Below, in pieces: positions 28,286 to 37,526 of a DNA stretch of 64,000 bases (position 1 is the stretch's first letter; each line of letters starts with the position of its first letter). Source of the stretch: an uncultured Acidimicrobiales bacterium (lineage in GTDB: Bacteria > Actinomycetota > Acidimicrobiia > Acidimicrobiales > Bin134); contig OX638350.1 in NCBI GenBank assembly GCA_951813325.1, forward strand, positions 2,275,954 to 2,339,953, read 5' to 3'. The translations under genes were made by a program, and so were the position numbers. The notes beneath the pieces are model-generated. The model worked only from the letters and a program-made list of their open reading frames with translations. It had not been told where the DNA came from and did no database searches.

Positions 28286-29602
28286 CTACCGGTTCTTGAG
28301 CAGATCCTCGGCGAAAGCCTCGACCATCACCAGTACATCTCCCCCGGGCAGGGCAATGAACGTCTGGCCAGGGGTGAGCCGCACCGGGTTGCCGTTGTTG
28401 TCGGTTACCTGCCATGGCTGACTGGCCGACGGCCGAGTCCACCGGCCTCGGATCAGATGGCCGTCGGTGAACACCAGGGCTAGCCCGCCCTCAGAATCGA
28501 CGGTGATCGCCTCCGGACAGTAGTTGCAGTAGGTGCTGCTGGTGTATTCGGTTTGAAGCACCACGACGTTGGCCGGGGCCACTTGTACCGGATCGACCGA
28601 GGGGTTGGGGGTGCCGTCGGGATGGCGAGCCTGGTCTACATGAGGAGTTCCGTCTTGCCATCGGGCCCAGCCGCCAACCTCTGCATCCCAAGCAAAGTGG
28701 GCAATCGTTCCGCCGAGGTAGCGGATCTCCACACCGGGCGCGGGTTCAGCTCCCGAAGGAAGGCCCTCGCCCTCTCTGCGGTATTCGAAAAGGGGTCCGG
28801 GCGCTTTAAGCTCGCTGGGAGCGGCATCCCAGATATTCGAGGTGGTGGTGTACAAGTTCCACGGGATCACACGATCGGCAATCCGCCAGTAGTCAGCAGG
28901 TAGTCGGTCCCAGCGCAGCTCATAGAGCTTGCCAGCAGATTGTGCTTGGGATATCTCCTGAAGGACTCCCGGGTTGGCCCCGGAGTGTCCGTAAATCGGT
29001 TGGCCGAAGTTGGCCAGGATGTCGGCATCGGAGCTTCGAGCCGACCGGACTGGGCCCAAAGACTCGGCTCCCTGGCTGTGGAAAACTGCCATGAGGCGGG
29101 TGATCGTCTCCACTCTGAACTCGAGGAGCATGTCGGCTTGGTTGATGCCAGTCTGCGGACGCCCCAAGCTGCTGGTGCCGATCTTTACCGCCAGTGCGGG
29201 CCGATCCATGATGGACGGATCGACCAGAGGCTCGCCGGTCAGCGGCTCGATGGGCCCTGGGGTTGGGGTGGGCGTGGCCGGAGCGGTCTCAGGCTGTTGG
29301 CCGGCGGGATCACCAGGATCGGTATCGGAATCGTGATCGACAGGGTCGCCTGGATCCACGGTGGCCGGCCGAGTCGCTGTGACCTCGGGGTTTTCGGGAG
29401 CACCACTGACAGTCGGACTGCTGGTTGCCCCCGAGGTAGGCGCGGCCGTTCCCGTCTCCACGGCCTCATTTCTGTTGTCGCTATTTCTGTTGTCGCTTCC
29501 ATTCGAGCCGCCGCACGCCGCGACCAAAAGAGCGGTGGCCAACAGCACAGCGGCTGTTCTCCCGCTCCACCACCCGCGCCGAGCGGCATAGGTGATTCCC
29601 AT
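28286..29602 (-). CDS. DUF3048 (YerB-type) lipoprotein
   Basis: A 438-residue exported lipoprotein of unknown function. An n-region with Arg residues leads to ATALLVAACGG, a lipobox. A low-complexity Asn/Ser/Thr/Pro-rich linker of about 100 residues follows. The DUF3048 core then runs from PLTGEPLVDPSIMDRPALAVKI-like sequence through LGPVRSARSSDADILANFG to the C-terminal part with GGDVLVMVEAF. ATG 29602 overlaps the upstream stop by one base (TGATG). Confidence 0.85.
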   Translation of the reverse strand: MGITYAARRGWWSGRTAAVLLATALLVAACGGSNGSDNRNSDNRNEAVETGTAAPTSGATSSPTVSGAPENPEVTATRPATVDPGDPVDHDSDTDPGDPAGQQPETAPATPTPTPGPIEPLTGEPLVDPSIMDRPALAVKIGTSSLGRPQTGINQADMLLEFRVETITRLMAVFHSQGAESLGPVRSARSSDADILANFGQPIYGHSGANPGVLQEISQAQSAGKLYELRWDRLPADYWRIADRVIPWNLYTTTSNIWDAAPSELKAPGPLFEYRREGEGLPSGAEPAPGVEIRYLGGTIAHFAWDAEVGGWARWQDGTPHVDQARHPDGTPNPSVDPVQVAPANVVVLQTEYTSSTYCNYCPEAITVDSEGGLALVFTDGHLIRGRWTRPSASQPWQVTDNNGNPVRLTPGQTFIALPGGDVLVMVEAFAEDLLKNR

Positions 29603-30357
29603 CAGAGCTCGTTCAGCGCGGCAATTCGAGATTCCAGCCGGGGATGGCGGATGGTGTCGTCGGTCCCCCAATCGGGCTCATCGATCCACATGTGCAGCGC
29701 TGCCACCGTTGGCGATGGTACCTGAGAGGTTTGGGCAGAAAGCGTCATCAGCGCAGATAGCAGGCCGGGGGGATAGCGGGTCAGCGACACGGCCTCGAAG
29801 TCGGCCTCCAGACTGCGGCCTGCGGGCAAGACCCGACCCATCACCAGGCGACGCAGCCAGCCGACTGCCCCCAGAGGCCAGGCCAGGAGCACTCCGGCCA
29901 GTGTCTCGAATGCGGCGTCGCCTCGACGGATGCGGCACAAGTGATGGGCCAGCAGTCCTTCCAGCTCGATGCGCTCGAGCTGCTCCACTGCCCCGGTGGT
30001 GATCACGATGGCCGAATGGGCGGGGGTGCGGGCCGCGGCCAGGGCGTTGATGGAATCGGAGTGAATGACCCGAATATCGGGGGTGGGAATGCCGTGGCTG
30101 ACGCACAGGCCCTCCAGCACGTTCTCAAGGATCTCCTGATCAACACCACGGGGAGCTGAGCCGCGGGTGAGCCGTACCAGGAGGCGCCACGCAGTCAGCC
30201 GCAGCCCGACTACGGCCAGTGCGCCGACAACGATGCCGGCGACTGCCCCGACGAGCCAGGGGAGGCCGACCAAGACGAGCACCGCCAAGACCACCGCGCC
30301 GGCCACCGCGCCCAGAGTGCTGAGGACAACTGCGGTTCGACGTCGGCCTGCGCTCAT
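29602..30357 (-). CDS. M48-like membrane protein with degenerate zinc motif
   Basis: A 251-residue protein with two N-terminal membrane helices (about residues 10-55) and an M48/HtpX-like domain: TPDIRVIHSDSINALAA..SAIVITTGAVEQL. Where active peptidases have HExxH the sequence is LLAHHLCRIRRGD, losing both the Glu and the second His. The downstream Glu-containing motif survives only roughly (LEADFEAVSL). It is probably a pseudo-peptidase with a binding or scaffold role (inference). It overlaps pimA by 4 bases. Confidence 0.7.
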   Translation of the reverse strand: MSAGRRRTAVVLSTLGAVAGAVVLAVLVLVGLPWLVGAVAGIVVGALAVVGLRLTAWRLLVRLTRGSAPRGVDQEILENVLEGLCVSHGIPTPDIRVIHSDSINALAAARTPAHSAIVITTGAVEQLERIELEGLLAHHLCRIRRGDAAFETLAGVLLAWPLGAVGWLRRLVMGRVLPAGRSLEADFEAVSLTRYPPGLLSALMTLSAQTSQVPSPTVAALHMWIDEPDWGTDDTIRHPRLESRIAALNEL

Positions 30358-31484
30358 ATTCCCTCCTCGCTCTGGCCTGTGTCATGCAACAAGTGTCTGG
30401 GAGTGCGGACCCGGCGGTGGACCGCCAAATCGGCATAGATCTCGGCATAGCGGCTGGCCAGGGTGTCCATTGAGAACTGCTGGGCTCGGCCCAGCCCCGA
30501 TTCCACCAGGGAGTGCGCAGTGTCCTCGTCGAACAACACCCGCTTCAAGGATGCGGCCAGTGCCGCGGCGTCGCCAGGCTCGGACAGCAGCGCGTCTCGC
30601 CCGGGCCGGGCCACGATGGCGTAGGCGTCCAGACCGGAGGCCACGATCGGAGTACGGGCGGCCATGGCCTCCAGCAGCACCACTCCGAAAGACTCACCGA
30701 ACAGCGATGGAGCGCAAAAGACATCGGCCCCCCGCATGCGGGCCTGCTTCTCTGTGTCGGAGATTCGGCCCAACCACTCCACCCTGGGGTCGTCGCGGGT
30801 ATACGCCGTCAAGGCCTCCGTCTCGGGACCGTCACCTCCCACCCACAGCAGCACATCATCGGGCAAGTACTGGAGGGCGTCGATCAAGATGGCCAGTCCC
30901 TTGCGAGGCTCGTGGCGGCCCACAAAGAAGATGGTGGGACGAGACGCCTCAATCGTCTCGGATGAAGGGGCGTCCAACTCCACCCCGTTGAACACCAACT
31001 CGTATCGTCCGCCCAGCTGCTCTTCGACCGAGCGGCGAGCGTCCTCGGAGACCGCGCAGCGATAGTCCAGGCGGTTGGCCACCAACTGCGCTATCGGGCG
31101 CAAATAGCGGTAGGCGGGGCTATAGCCGGCCCGGTGGAAGGTGCCGAGCAGCGGTGCCGATTTCAACACCGCCGCAGTGTTGGTGGGGCCGGGGGCCAGG
31201 GGCTCGTGAAGGTGGAGCACGTCGAAATGCTCGTCGCGCAATACCCGGATTGTGCGGAGCTGGGCCGGGGGGTCGGGTGCCAGGGGGGCGATAGAACCGT
31301 TGGCCGCGGTGGGCAGGCTGTTGCCCAACGGTGTCACCGATTCGTCGGGTGGGGGGCCGTCACAGGGCGCCAGCACCCGGGCTTCCACCCCCATTCGGCG
31401 CAGAGAGCGGGCCAAACCCATGACCTGTCCCTGCACACCGCCGGGGATGGTGAGACTGTAGGGGCAAACCAGCCCGACCCTCAT
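30354..31484 (-). CDS. pimA: Phosphatidylinositol alpha-mannosyltransferase (PimA-type)
   Basis: A 376-residue GT4 glycosyltransferase that adds the first mannose to phosphatidylinositol on the cytoplasmic face. It has the N-terminal acceptor loop MRVGLVCPYSLTIPGGVQ, FVGRHEPRKGL and the donor-binding ESFGVVLLEAMA. Its place next to the acyltransferase and PI synthase genes, as in mycobacteria, supports PimA over a generic glycosyltransferase. It overlaps the acyltransferase by 4 bases. Confidence 0.9.
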   Translation of the reverse strand: MRVGLVCPYSLTIPGGVQGQVMGLARSLRRMGVEARVLAPCDGPPPDESVTPLGNSLPTAANGSIAPLAPDPPAQLRTIRVLRDEHFDVLHLHEPLAPGPTNTAAVLKSAPLLGTFHRAGYSPAYRYLRPIAQLVANRLDYRCAVSEDARRSVEEQLGGRYELVFNGVELDAPSSETIEASRPTIFFVGRHEPRKGLAILIDALQYLPDDVLLWVGGDGPETEALTAYTRDDPRVEWLGRISDTEKQARMRGADVFCAPSLFGESFGVVLLEAMAARTPIVASGLDAYAIVARPGRDALLSEPGDAAALAASLKRVLFDEDTAHSLVESGLGRAQQFSMDTLASRYAEIYADLAVHRRVRTPRHLLHDTGQSEEGI

Positions 31485-32491
31485 CCGGGAACCCTCTCTT
31501 GGGAGGAGCCTTCAACGCGATGAGGCTGGCGGTCGATGCCCTTTCGTTCCTCGAAGAACAGACGGATGGCCTCCTCGTCGCTGGGCCAGTTGGGCTGCAT
31601 GAGGTGCCACTGTTCCGGGGCGGCGCGGATCAGTTCTTCCAGCGCGAAGGCCAGATCCTGGGTGATCCGGACAACATCTGACCTCAGGCGGCCTTGTCGT
31701 TCGGCGGGAACCGGGGGCAGCACCACGCCCCGATGGCTGGGCCCGTCCTGGTAGACCGCGGTGGGCAGAATCGCGGCACCGGTCCGCAGGGCCAGGGCGG
31801 CCGGGCCTCCGGGCAACAGCGTGCGCTCCCCGAAGAACTCCACCTCCACCCCCCCGCGGCCCACCTGGCGATCGGCCAGGAGGCATACCACTTGTCCAGC
31901 CCGCAGCGATTTGATGAGCACCGAGACGGCATCTGGGCCCAACGGCACAATATCGATGCCCATGCGGCGGCGCTCTTTCACCATCCAGTCGAACAGCCAA
32001 GCCGTTCTCAGCGGCTCGACCACGGAAATCACCGGGTACCCGGGAATCCGGGCCATCCATGTTCCGGCCCATTCCCAGCCCCCGAGATGAGGAAGGGCCA
32101 AAATCGGCGCCGTGCCGGTGTCCATCGCCTCCTCGATATTGTGAAAACCCTGATGGCTGAATCCGGCATCGACCGCGGCATCGTCCAGATTGTAGAGCCG
32201 AGCTCCGTCGAACCAGTACCGGGCATACGACTCGAAAGACGCCTGCACGGCCTGCGCCAGCGCCTCATCTTTCAAGTCGGGGCCGCACACCCGTTGCAAA
32301 CGACGCTCGGTGATGAAACGGCGCTCGGGCAGCAGCCGGTATGCGCTCCGGCTGATGGCCCGGGTCAAAGCTGCCCCCACCGGCTGGGGCAGGCGGCGGG
32401 CCAAAGCAGCACCGCTGCGGTAGAGGACTGCGTCTGCGGAAAGACGACGGGTTCGGCCACTTGGAGTCGCGCTCTCGGAGATGTCGGCCAT
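31481..32491 (-). CDS. Phosphatidylinositol mannoside acyltransferase (LPLAT family)
   Basis: A 336-residue member of the lauroyl/PIM acyltransferase family, probably acylating the mannose added by PimA (Rv2611c-like, sometimes called patA). The catalytic H-x4-E appears as HLGGWEWAG, followed by RRRMGIDIVP and LLADRQVGRGGVEVEFFG. ATG 32491 (MADISESATPSG) gives the normal length; a longer reading would overlap the PI synthase gene. The neighbours on both sides belong to the same pathway. Confidence 0.87.
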   Translation of the reverse strand: MADISESATPSGRTRRLSADAVLYRSGAALARRLPQPVGAALTRAISRSAYRLLPERRFITERRLQRVCGPDLKDEALAQAVQASFESYARYWFDGARLYNLDDAAVDAGFSHQGFHNIEEAMDTGTAPILALPHLGGWEWAGTWMARIPGYPVISVVEPLRTAWLFDWMVKERRRMGIDIVPLGPDAVSVLIKSLRAGQVVCLLADRQVGRGGVEVEFFGERTLLPGGPAALALRTGAAILPTAVYQDGPSHRGVVLPPVPAERQGRLRSDVVRITQDLAFALEELIRAAPEQWHLMQPNWPSDEEAIRLFFEERKGIDRQPHRVEGSSQERVPG

Positions 32492-32504
32492 GTCAGCGGT
32501 CTGG

Positions 32505-33233
32505 TCAGTGCCGAAGCCGGCGCGGCGGGCGGCGAGTCTCGCGACGATTGGCGCGACGGGCCCGGTGAGAGGCACGCCATCCCTCGTTGGGCTGCCGACG
32601 CTCCCCGCGAGGGGGGCGGCGGACCCGACGCGCCACCGGTCGGCGGGCAGAAGGGATGTCAGCTTGGCGCCAGACCTTGACAAACCGATGCACGGCGGTG
32701 GCCGCAGTGAGCGCCAGCATCGCCCAAAGCACCGGGATCAGGACGAAGCTGAAGGCCAGCCCGGCCCCGAGCACGACAAACCGCTCGGCCCGCTCCATGA
32801 GGCCGCCCTTGGCGTCGAGTCCCAGCGACTCTGCCTTGGCCCGCTGATAGGAGACCAGCATGGCCGCGGCCATGAGCGCCACCGGCAGCATGAAGATCCG
32901 GCCGGGCTCGTTGGAGCCCAGGTACCAGGCAACGCCGCCGAACAGCAGCGCATCGCACACCCGGTCGCTGACCGAATCGAAGAAGGCACCCCGTACCGAA
33001 CTGGTGCCAGCTGCTTTGGCGATGGGTCCGTCAAGGGCGTCGGGAAGCCCGGTGAGGATCAAAAAGACCAGGCCGAGGATCAGCTGGCCGCGTCCTATGA
33101 CCACTGCGGCCACCGCGGCCATGGCGATGCCGACGAGGGTGACCGCATCTGCGCTGACACCCATCCGGCAGAGGACAGCACCGATGGGATCAAGCCCTCG
33201 ATTGACCGCCGAGCGCCAATTGCCGTCGAACAT
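32505..33233 (-). CDS. pgsA1: CDP-alcohol phosphatidyltransferase (phosphatidylinositol phosphate synthase-like)
   Basis: A 242-residue membrane enzyme of the PIS type, joining CDP-diacylglycerol and inositol phosphate. Several membrane segments surround the CDP-alcohol motif, here DALDGPIAK...GAFFDSVSD; the usual Arg of DGxxAR is Lys. The last 50 residues are an Arg/Pro-rich tail. It stands first in the PI mannoside gene group. The specific substrate is inferred from the neighbourhood. Confidence 0.85.
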   Translation of the reverse strand: MFDGNWRSAVNRGLDPIGAVLCRMGVSADAVTLVGIAMAAVAAVVIGRGQLILGLVFLILTGLPDALDGPIAKAAGTSSVRGAFFDSVSDRVCDALLFGGVAWYLGSNEPGRIFMLPVALMAAAMLVSYQRAKAESLGLDAKGGLMERAERFVVLGAGLAFSFVLIPVLWAMLALTAATAVHRFVKVWRQADIPSARRPVARRVRRPPRGERRQPNEGWRASHRARRANRRETRRPPRRLRH

Positions 33234-33262
33234 GCGACCCCTACTCTACTTGTCTCTAACAG

Positions 33263-33757
33263 TCAGTTTGAACGGAGGTCAGCCCAGTCCTCGGGATTGG
33301 GCTCAACGAGTTGGTCGATCAGCTCGCCGGTGATGCCGTCCACGAAGACCAGCCCCCGCCGGTCGGGCTGGGGCTCGTTGGAATAGAGCAAGATTCGCCA
33401 CGTGGGGCGGCTTAACCAGCCCCGCCACCCCATTTGTGCCGATGCATGGCCCACGGGAAAGCCCACCGCGCCGATGGCGATCACCAACGCTTCCGATTCG
33501 TCGACCTTCAGATCCTTCCCGCAGACGAATCCGTAGACGGCGAAGACAGCCAGAGCGATGGCGGCGGCCAGGATCCCCCCGTTGACCAGCGGACTCCCGG
33601 AGGCAACGACCCATACCACCGTGCAGACCACCGCGGCCGACAGGTAGATGATGGCCGGAATCCGGCGGCGGCTGTTGTTGGGGAACAGGTAGGGGCCGAC
33701 GTATTCGCTGAGGTTCAGCTCTTGGGGAAGCTCATCGGTGATCTCGGCGTCAGACAT
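33263..33757 (-). CDS. Two-helix membrane protein of unknown function
   Basis: A 164-residue protein with an acidic N-terminus (MSDAEITDELPQELNLSEYV), two membrane segments (about residues 34-52 and 58-80) and a soluble C-terminal part with PTWRILLYSNEPQPDRRGLV. I do not recognise a named family. AGGAG lies 9 bases before ATG 33757, within a short duplicated segment. It sits between the HIT and PI synthase genes. Confidence 0.7.
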   Translation of the reverse strand: MSDAEITDELPQELNLSEYVGPYLFPNNSRRRIPAIIYLSAAVVCTVVWVVASGSPLVNGGILAAAIALAVFAVYGFVCGKDLKVDESEALVIAIGAVGFPVGHASAQMGWRGWLSRPTWRILLYSNEPQPDRRGLVFVDGITGELIDQLVEPNPEDWADLRSN

Positions 33758-33760
33758 TGC

Positions 33761-33796
33761 TCAACTCCTGGAGAAGCTCATCTCGGCGTCAGACAC
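33761..33796 (-). other. Duplicated start region: abortive 11-codon leader upstream of the 164-residue protein
   Basis: GTG TCT GAC GCC GAG reappears 39 bases upstream of the true start, encoding MSDAEMSFSRS and then stopping 3 bases before the true ATG. The true gene starts MSDAEITDEL. The segment GAAGCTCAT..CTCGGCGTCAGACA is thus present twice. It may be a mutation remnant or a leader whose translation affects the downstream start. Confidence 0.5.
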
Positions 33797-33805
33797 AACC
33801 GGAGG

Positions 33806-34312
33806 CTACCCACCTTCCCAGGCGTTTCTCAGCTTGGACCATGATTCCGCGAGGGATTCGGGGAGCACCCTGGTTTCGGCCATGGTGGTCATGAAGTTGG
33901 TATCGCCCCGCCAGCGGGGCAGGCAGTGAACGTGGAGGTGATCGGGCACGCCGGCCCCCGCGGCCGCCCCCAAGTTGAGGCCCACGTTCACTCCTTCGGG
34001 GCTGTAGGCCCGATGAATGGCCGCCACCGCCGCCCGGACTGCGACCCACAGCTCATCGCTCTCGGCATCGCTGAGATCGCCCAGATCAGCCACCGCCCGA
34101 TTGGGGGCAACCATCAGGTGGCCGCTGCCATAGGGATAGGCGTTGAGCACCGCGAAGCAGGTTTCTCCCCGCCACAAGATCCCCGTCTCCTCATCAGGTT
34201 CGGGCGCCGCCAATAGGCGCTCGAAGAGGGTGCCCTGGGTGGGCGTCGAATCCGACTTGGGGATACCGGACACATAGCGGCTGCGCCACGGGGCCCACAA
34301 TCGCTCGAGCAT
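33806..34312 (-). CDS. HIT-family nucleotide phosphorylase/hydrolase
   Basis: A 168-residue histidine-triad protein, corresponding by sequence type and position to mycobacterial Rv2613c, a diadenosine tetraphosphate phosphorylase. It starts MLERLWAPWRSRYVSG and has NAYPYGSGHLMVAPNR and the histidine triad DHLHVHCLPRW. It overlaps the thrS stop by one base (TGATG), so the two are coupled. Confidence 0.9.
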   Translation of the reverse strand: MLERLWAPWRSRYVSGIPKSDSTPTQGTLFERLLAAPEPDEETGILWRGETCFAVLNAYPYGSGHLMVAPNRAVADLGDLSDAESDELWVAVRAAVAAIHRAYSPEGVNVGLNLGAAAGAGVPDHLHVHCLPRWRGDTNFMTTMAETRVLPESLAESWSKLRNAWEGG

Positions 34313-36300
34313 CAGCGGTGAGCGTCCACTTCATCGCCCAAACGGGCCGCGAAGTCTTCCAACGGCACGCCCCGCTCGTCGCCATCGCTCCCCCGGGCGT
34401 TCACCCCCACCGTGCCGTGGGCCACGTCGTCGTCGCCCACCACCAGCACATAGGGCAGCTTTTGGAGCTTGGCTGCTCGGATGCGCCGGCCCAACGGCTC
34501 CTGCGCGTCGGACACTTCCACTCTGAAGCCGGCTCGGCTCAGGCGGGCCTGCGCTTCGGCGGCGTAGTCGCCATGGGAGGCGGCCACCGGCAAGACTGCG
34601 GCTTGGACGGGGGCCAGCCAGGCGGGGAACGCGCCGCCATAGTGCTCAAGCAACACCCCGAAGAAACGCTCGATCGACCCCATCAGCGCCCGGTGGATCA
34701 TCACCGGGCGGTGGCGGCCGCCGTCGGCGCCCACGTACTCCAGGCCGAAGCGCTCGGGGAGCTGGAAGTCCACTTGGATGGTGGAGAGCTGCCAACTCCG
34801 GCCGATGGCGTCGCGCACATCCACATCGATCTTGGGTCCGTAGAAAGCGCCCCCGCCCTCATCGACCGCATAGTCCAGCTCCGCGGCTGTCAGCGCTTCC
34901 CGGAGAGCCTCAGTGGCGAGATCCCACTCGGCGTCTTCGCCCACTGACTTCTCCTGGGGCCTGGTGGCCAGGCGGGCGTCGAACGACTCGAATCCGAACG
35001 CCCGAAGCACCGAGAGCACGAACGCCAACAAGGAGGCGATCTCGGCGGGGGCTTGCTCCCGGGTGGCGAAAATGTGACTGTCGTCTTGGGTGAATCCCCG
35101 GGAGCGCATCAGCCCGTGGACCGCCCCCGACAGCTCGTAGCGGTACACCGTGCCCAGTTCGAACATGCGAATGGGCAGGTGGCGGTAGGAGCGCTGGCTG
35201 CTCTTGTAGATCAGCACGTGGAAGGGGCAGTTCATCGGCTTGGGGAGGTAGGAGGCGCCGTCCATCTCCATAGCCGGGTACATGCTCTCCCGATAGAAGT
35301 CCAGGTGGCCGCTGGTCTCCCACAGCTCGGAGCGGGCGATGTGGGGCGAGTACACGAACTGGTAGCCGCCATCGTCGTGCCGGTCGCGGCTGTAGTCCTC
35401 GATGATGCGGCGCACTGCTGCCCCTTTGGGGTGCCACACCGCCAGCCCCGGACCCAGCTCGGTGGGCCACGACAACAGGTCCAGGTCGCGGGCCAGTCGG
35501 CGGTGGTCGCGCTTTTCGGCTTCGGCCAGCCGGTGCAGGTGGGCGGCCAAGTCTTTGCGCGAAGCCCAGGCGGTGCCGTAGACGCGCTGCAAGGAGGGGC
35601 GGCCGGCGTCGCGCCGCCAATAGGCCCCGGCCACGCTCATCAGCTTGAAATGCCCCAGCCGGCCGGTGGACGGCACGTGGGGGCCGCGGCATAGGTCGAT
35701 GAAGGTGTCAGAGTTGCGGTAGTAGCTGATCCGGCCGTCGCCCGATACCTCGTCGGCCAGCTCGTCGGCCGAATCCCCCTTCCCGCCGGCTGTGGAGGCC
35801 ATGGCCACCGTTTCGATGATCTCCCGCTTGTAGGGGTGGTCGGCAAACAAATCGAGCCCTTCAGCCGCCGACACCTCATGGCGCTCGAAGGGCTGGTCGG
35901 CCGCGATGATCTCCTGCATCCGGGCTTCTATGGCCTCGAGGTCGTCATCGCTGATGGTGGCTCCGTCGGGCAGATCGAAGTCGTAGTAGAAACCGTCTTG
36001 AATGGGAGGGCCGACGGCGTAAGTGGCGCCGGGGTACATCTCCAACACGGCTTGGGCCAGCACATGGGCGGTGGAATGGCGCAGCGTTTCCAGGCCCGCG
36101 TCGCTTGCAGCAGTGATGATCGACACCTGCTGGCCGTCGGCCAACGAAGCGCTCAAGTCCACCTCGACGTCGTCCACGGTGGCGATGAGGGCGGCTTTGG
36201 CCAGCCCCGGGCCGATGTCGGCGGCCAAGTCGCCCGCGGTGGCGCCGAGGGGAAGCGAGCGCGTGCTTCCATCCGGGAGAATGACGCTGATGTCAGCCAT
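34312..36300 (-). CDS. thrS: Threonyl-tRNA synthetase
   Basis: A 662-residue class II synthetase with all domains: TGS (residues 1-60), second additional domain with HSTAHVLAQAV (the editing-site His), the catalytic core from about 260 to 560, and the anticodon-binding domain. Zinc ligands are visible: C in PMNCPFHVLIYK, H in GAVHGLMRSRGFTQDDSH, and H in PVMIHRALMGSIERFF. It begins the thrS-to-pimA gene order shared with M. tuberculosis. Confidence 0.97.
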   Translation of the reverse strand: MADISVILPDGSTRSLPLGATAGDLAADIGPGLAKAALIATVDDVEVDLSASLADGQQVSIITAASDAGLETLRHSTAHVLAQAVLEMYPGATYAVGPPIQDGFYYDFDLPDGATISDDDLEAIEARMQEIIAADQPFERHEVSAAEGLDLFADHPYKREIIETVAMASTAGGKGDSADELADEVSGDGRISYYRNSDTFIDLCRGPHVPSTGRLGHFKLMSVAGAYWRRDAGRPSLQRVYGTAWASRKDLAAHLHRLAEAEKRDHRRLARDLDLLSWPTELGPGLAVWHPKGAAVRRIIEDYSRDRHDDGGYQFVYSPHIARSELWETSGHLDFYRESMYPAMEMDGASYLPKPMNCPFHVLIYKSSQRSYRHLPIRMFELGTVYRYELSGAVHGLMRSRGFTQDDSHIFATREQAPAEIASLLAFVLSVLRAFGFESFDARLATRPQEKSVGEDAEWDLATEALREALTAAELDYAVDEGGGAFYGPKIDVDVRDAIGRSWQLSTIQVDFQLPERFGLEYVGADGGRHRPVMIHRALMGSIERFFGVLLEHYGGAFPAWLAPVQAAVLPVAASHGDYAAEAQARLSRAGFRVEVSDAQEPLGRRIRAAKLQKLPYVLVVGDDDVAHGTVGVNARGSDGDERGVPLEDFAARLGDEVDAHR

Positions 36301-36351
36301 GACAAGCCAATTTAACCATTCGACCTGCCTCAGCCTGTTCCATTATCGGTG

Positions 36352-37515
36352 CTAGATCTGAACGCCCAGCAAGGCGGCTGCGGGCTCGATAGCGCTCGTC
36401 GAGGCGGCTTCGTCGATGGCCGCAACCGCTGAGGGTGTGTCCAGATCGTCGTCCAGGCAAGCCCGCACCCGATCGAGGACCGGGTTGGCTGTGTCCTGGC
36501 TTGCCTTGGGTGCGGCCAACCATGCTTCGAGTCGCGCCGCGGCCGCAGGCATGACCGAGTCGTCCCACTCCCAGGAATCCCGGTAGTGGTGGGCCACAAT
36601 GCCCAAACGAATCGCCCGGGGGTCGTACTCCTTGAGCAGGTCGGAGACGAACACCAGATTGCCCAGCGACTTGGACATCTTGGCGCCGTCCATCCGCACC
36701 ATCGCCTGGTGCATCCAGTGGCGCACAAATCGCTTGCCGGTAACCACCTCCGACTGGGCCGTTTCGCACTCGTGGTGGGGGTAGATCAGATCGGTCCCGC
36801 CCCCGTGCAGATCGACGGTGTCGCCCAACTCCCGCATGGCCAGCGCCGAGCACTCGATGTGCCAGCCAGGTCGGCCCGAACCCCATTTGGAGTCCCAGGC
36901 AGGCTCGTCGGGGGCCGACTTCTGCCACAGCACGAAATCCAGGGGGTCGCGTTTGTTGGGGTCGTCGGGGTTGCCCCCGTGCTCGGCGGCCAGGCTGAGC
37001 ATCGTGTCGCGGTGAAAGTGGCTGATTTGGCCGAAGCGTTCAAAGGTGGAGATGTCGAAGTACACCGATCCGCCCGACTGATAGGCGTTGCCCCGGTCGA
37101 GCACGAGCCCGATCATCTTGCGGATGTCGGCGATGGCCGATGTGGCCCGAGGCTCTGACCAGCACGGCAGCATGCCCAGGGCCTCCATGTCGGAGTCGAA
37201 TCGGGCGGTCTCGGCCGCGGCCAAATCCAGGTAGTGGACGCCGATCTCCCGGGCCTTGCGGAGTATGTCGTCGTCCACATCGGTGATGTTGCGCACGCAG
37301 CGAGTTTCGTGATCCCGGTCGCGCAGCCGCCGCTGGAGCACGTCGTAGGCCACATAGGTGGCGGCGTGACCCAGGTGGGTGGCGTCGTAGGGGGTGATGC
37401 CACAGGTGTACATGGCCACCACCGGTCCCGGCTCGAAAGGGACCACCGCTTGGCGAGCGGTGTCGTAGAGGCGCATCGGCTCTGCTGAGGATGCGGCAGA
37501 AAGCGGGGAGGGCAT
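36352..37515 (-). CDS. mshC: Cysteine:glucosaminyl-inositol ligase for mycothiol (MshC)
   Basis: A 387-residue relative of cysteinyl-tRNA synthetase. The sequence MYTCGITPYDATHLGHAATY is the MshC form; tRNA synthetases have CGPTVYDxxHIGH. Zinc ligands lie in TCG, GWHIECSA and YPHHE, and KMSKS is intact. It lacks a CysS-like C-terminal tRNA-binding region. It ligates cysteine to GlcN-inositol, implying a mycothiol-making actinobacterium. It follows the NpdG-like gene by 11 bases. Confidence 0.92.
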   Translation of the reverse strand: MPSPLSAASSAEPMRLYDTARQAVVPFEPGPVVAMYTCGITPYDATHLGHAATYVAYDVLQRRLRDRDHETRCVRNITDVDDDILRKAREIGVHYLDLAAAETARFDSDMEALGMLPCWSEPRATSAIADIRKMIGLVLDRGNAYQSGGSVYFDISTFERFGQISHFHRDTMLSLAAEHGGNPDDPNKRDPLDFVLWQKSAPDEPAWDSKWGSGRPGWHIECSALAMRELGDTVDLHGGGTDLIYPHHECETAQSEVVTGKRFVRHWMHQAMVRMDGAKMSKSLGNLVFVSDLLKEYDPRAIRLGIVAHHYRDSWEWDDSVMPAAAARLEAWLAAPKASQDTANPVLDRVRACLDDDLDTPSAVAAIDEAASTSAIEPAAALLGVQI

Positions 37516-37526
37516 GACCGGCAGAC

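Noticed and set aside
36301..36351. T-box or other leader between mshC and thrS
   Set aside because: The gap is only about 50 bases and no T-box consensus or terminator/antiterminator pair is visible.
36352..37515. Annotation as cysteinyl-tRNA synthetase
   Set aside because: The GITPYDATHLGHA sequence, short C-terminus and actinobacterial context fit MshC better.
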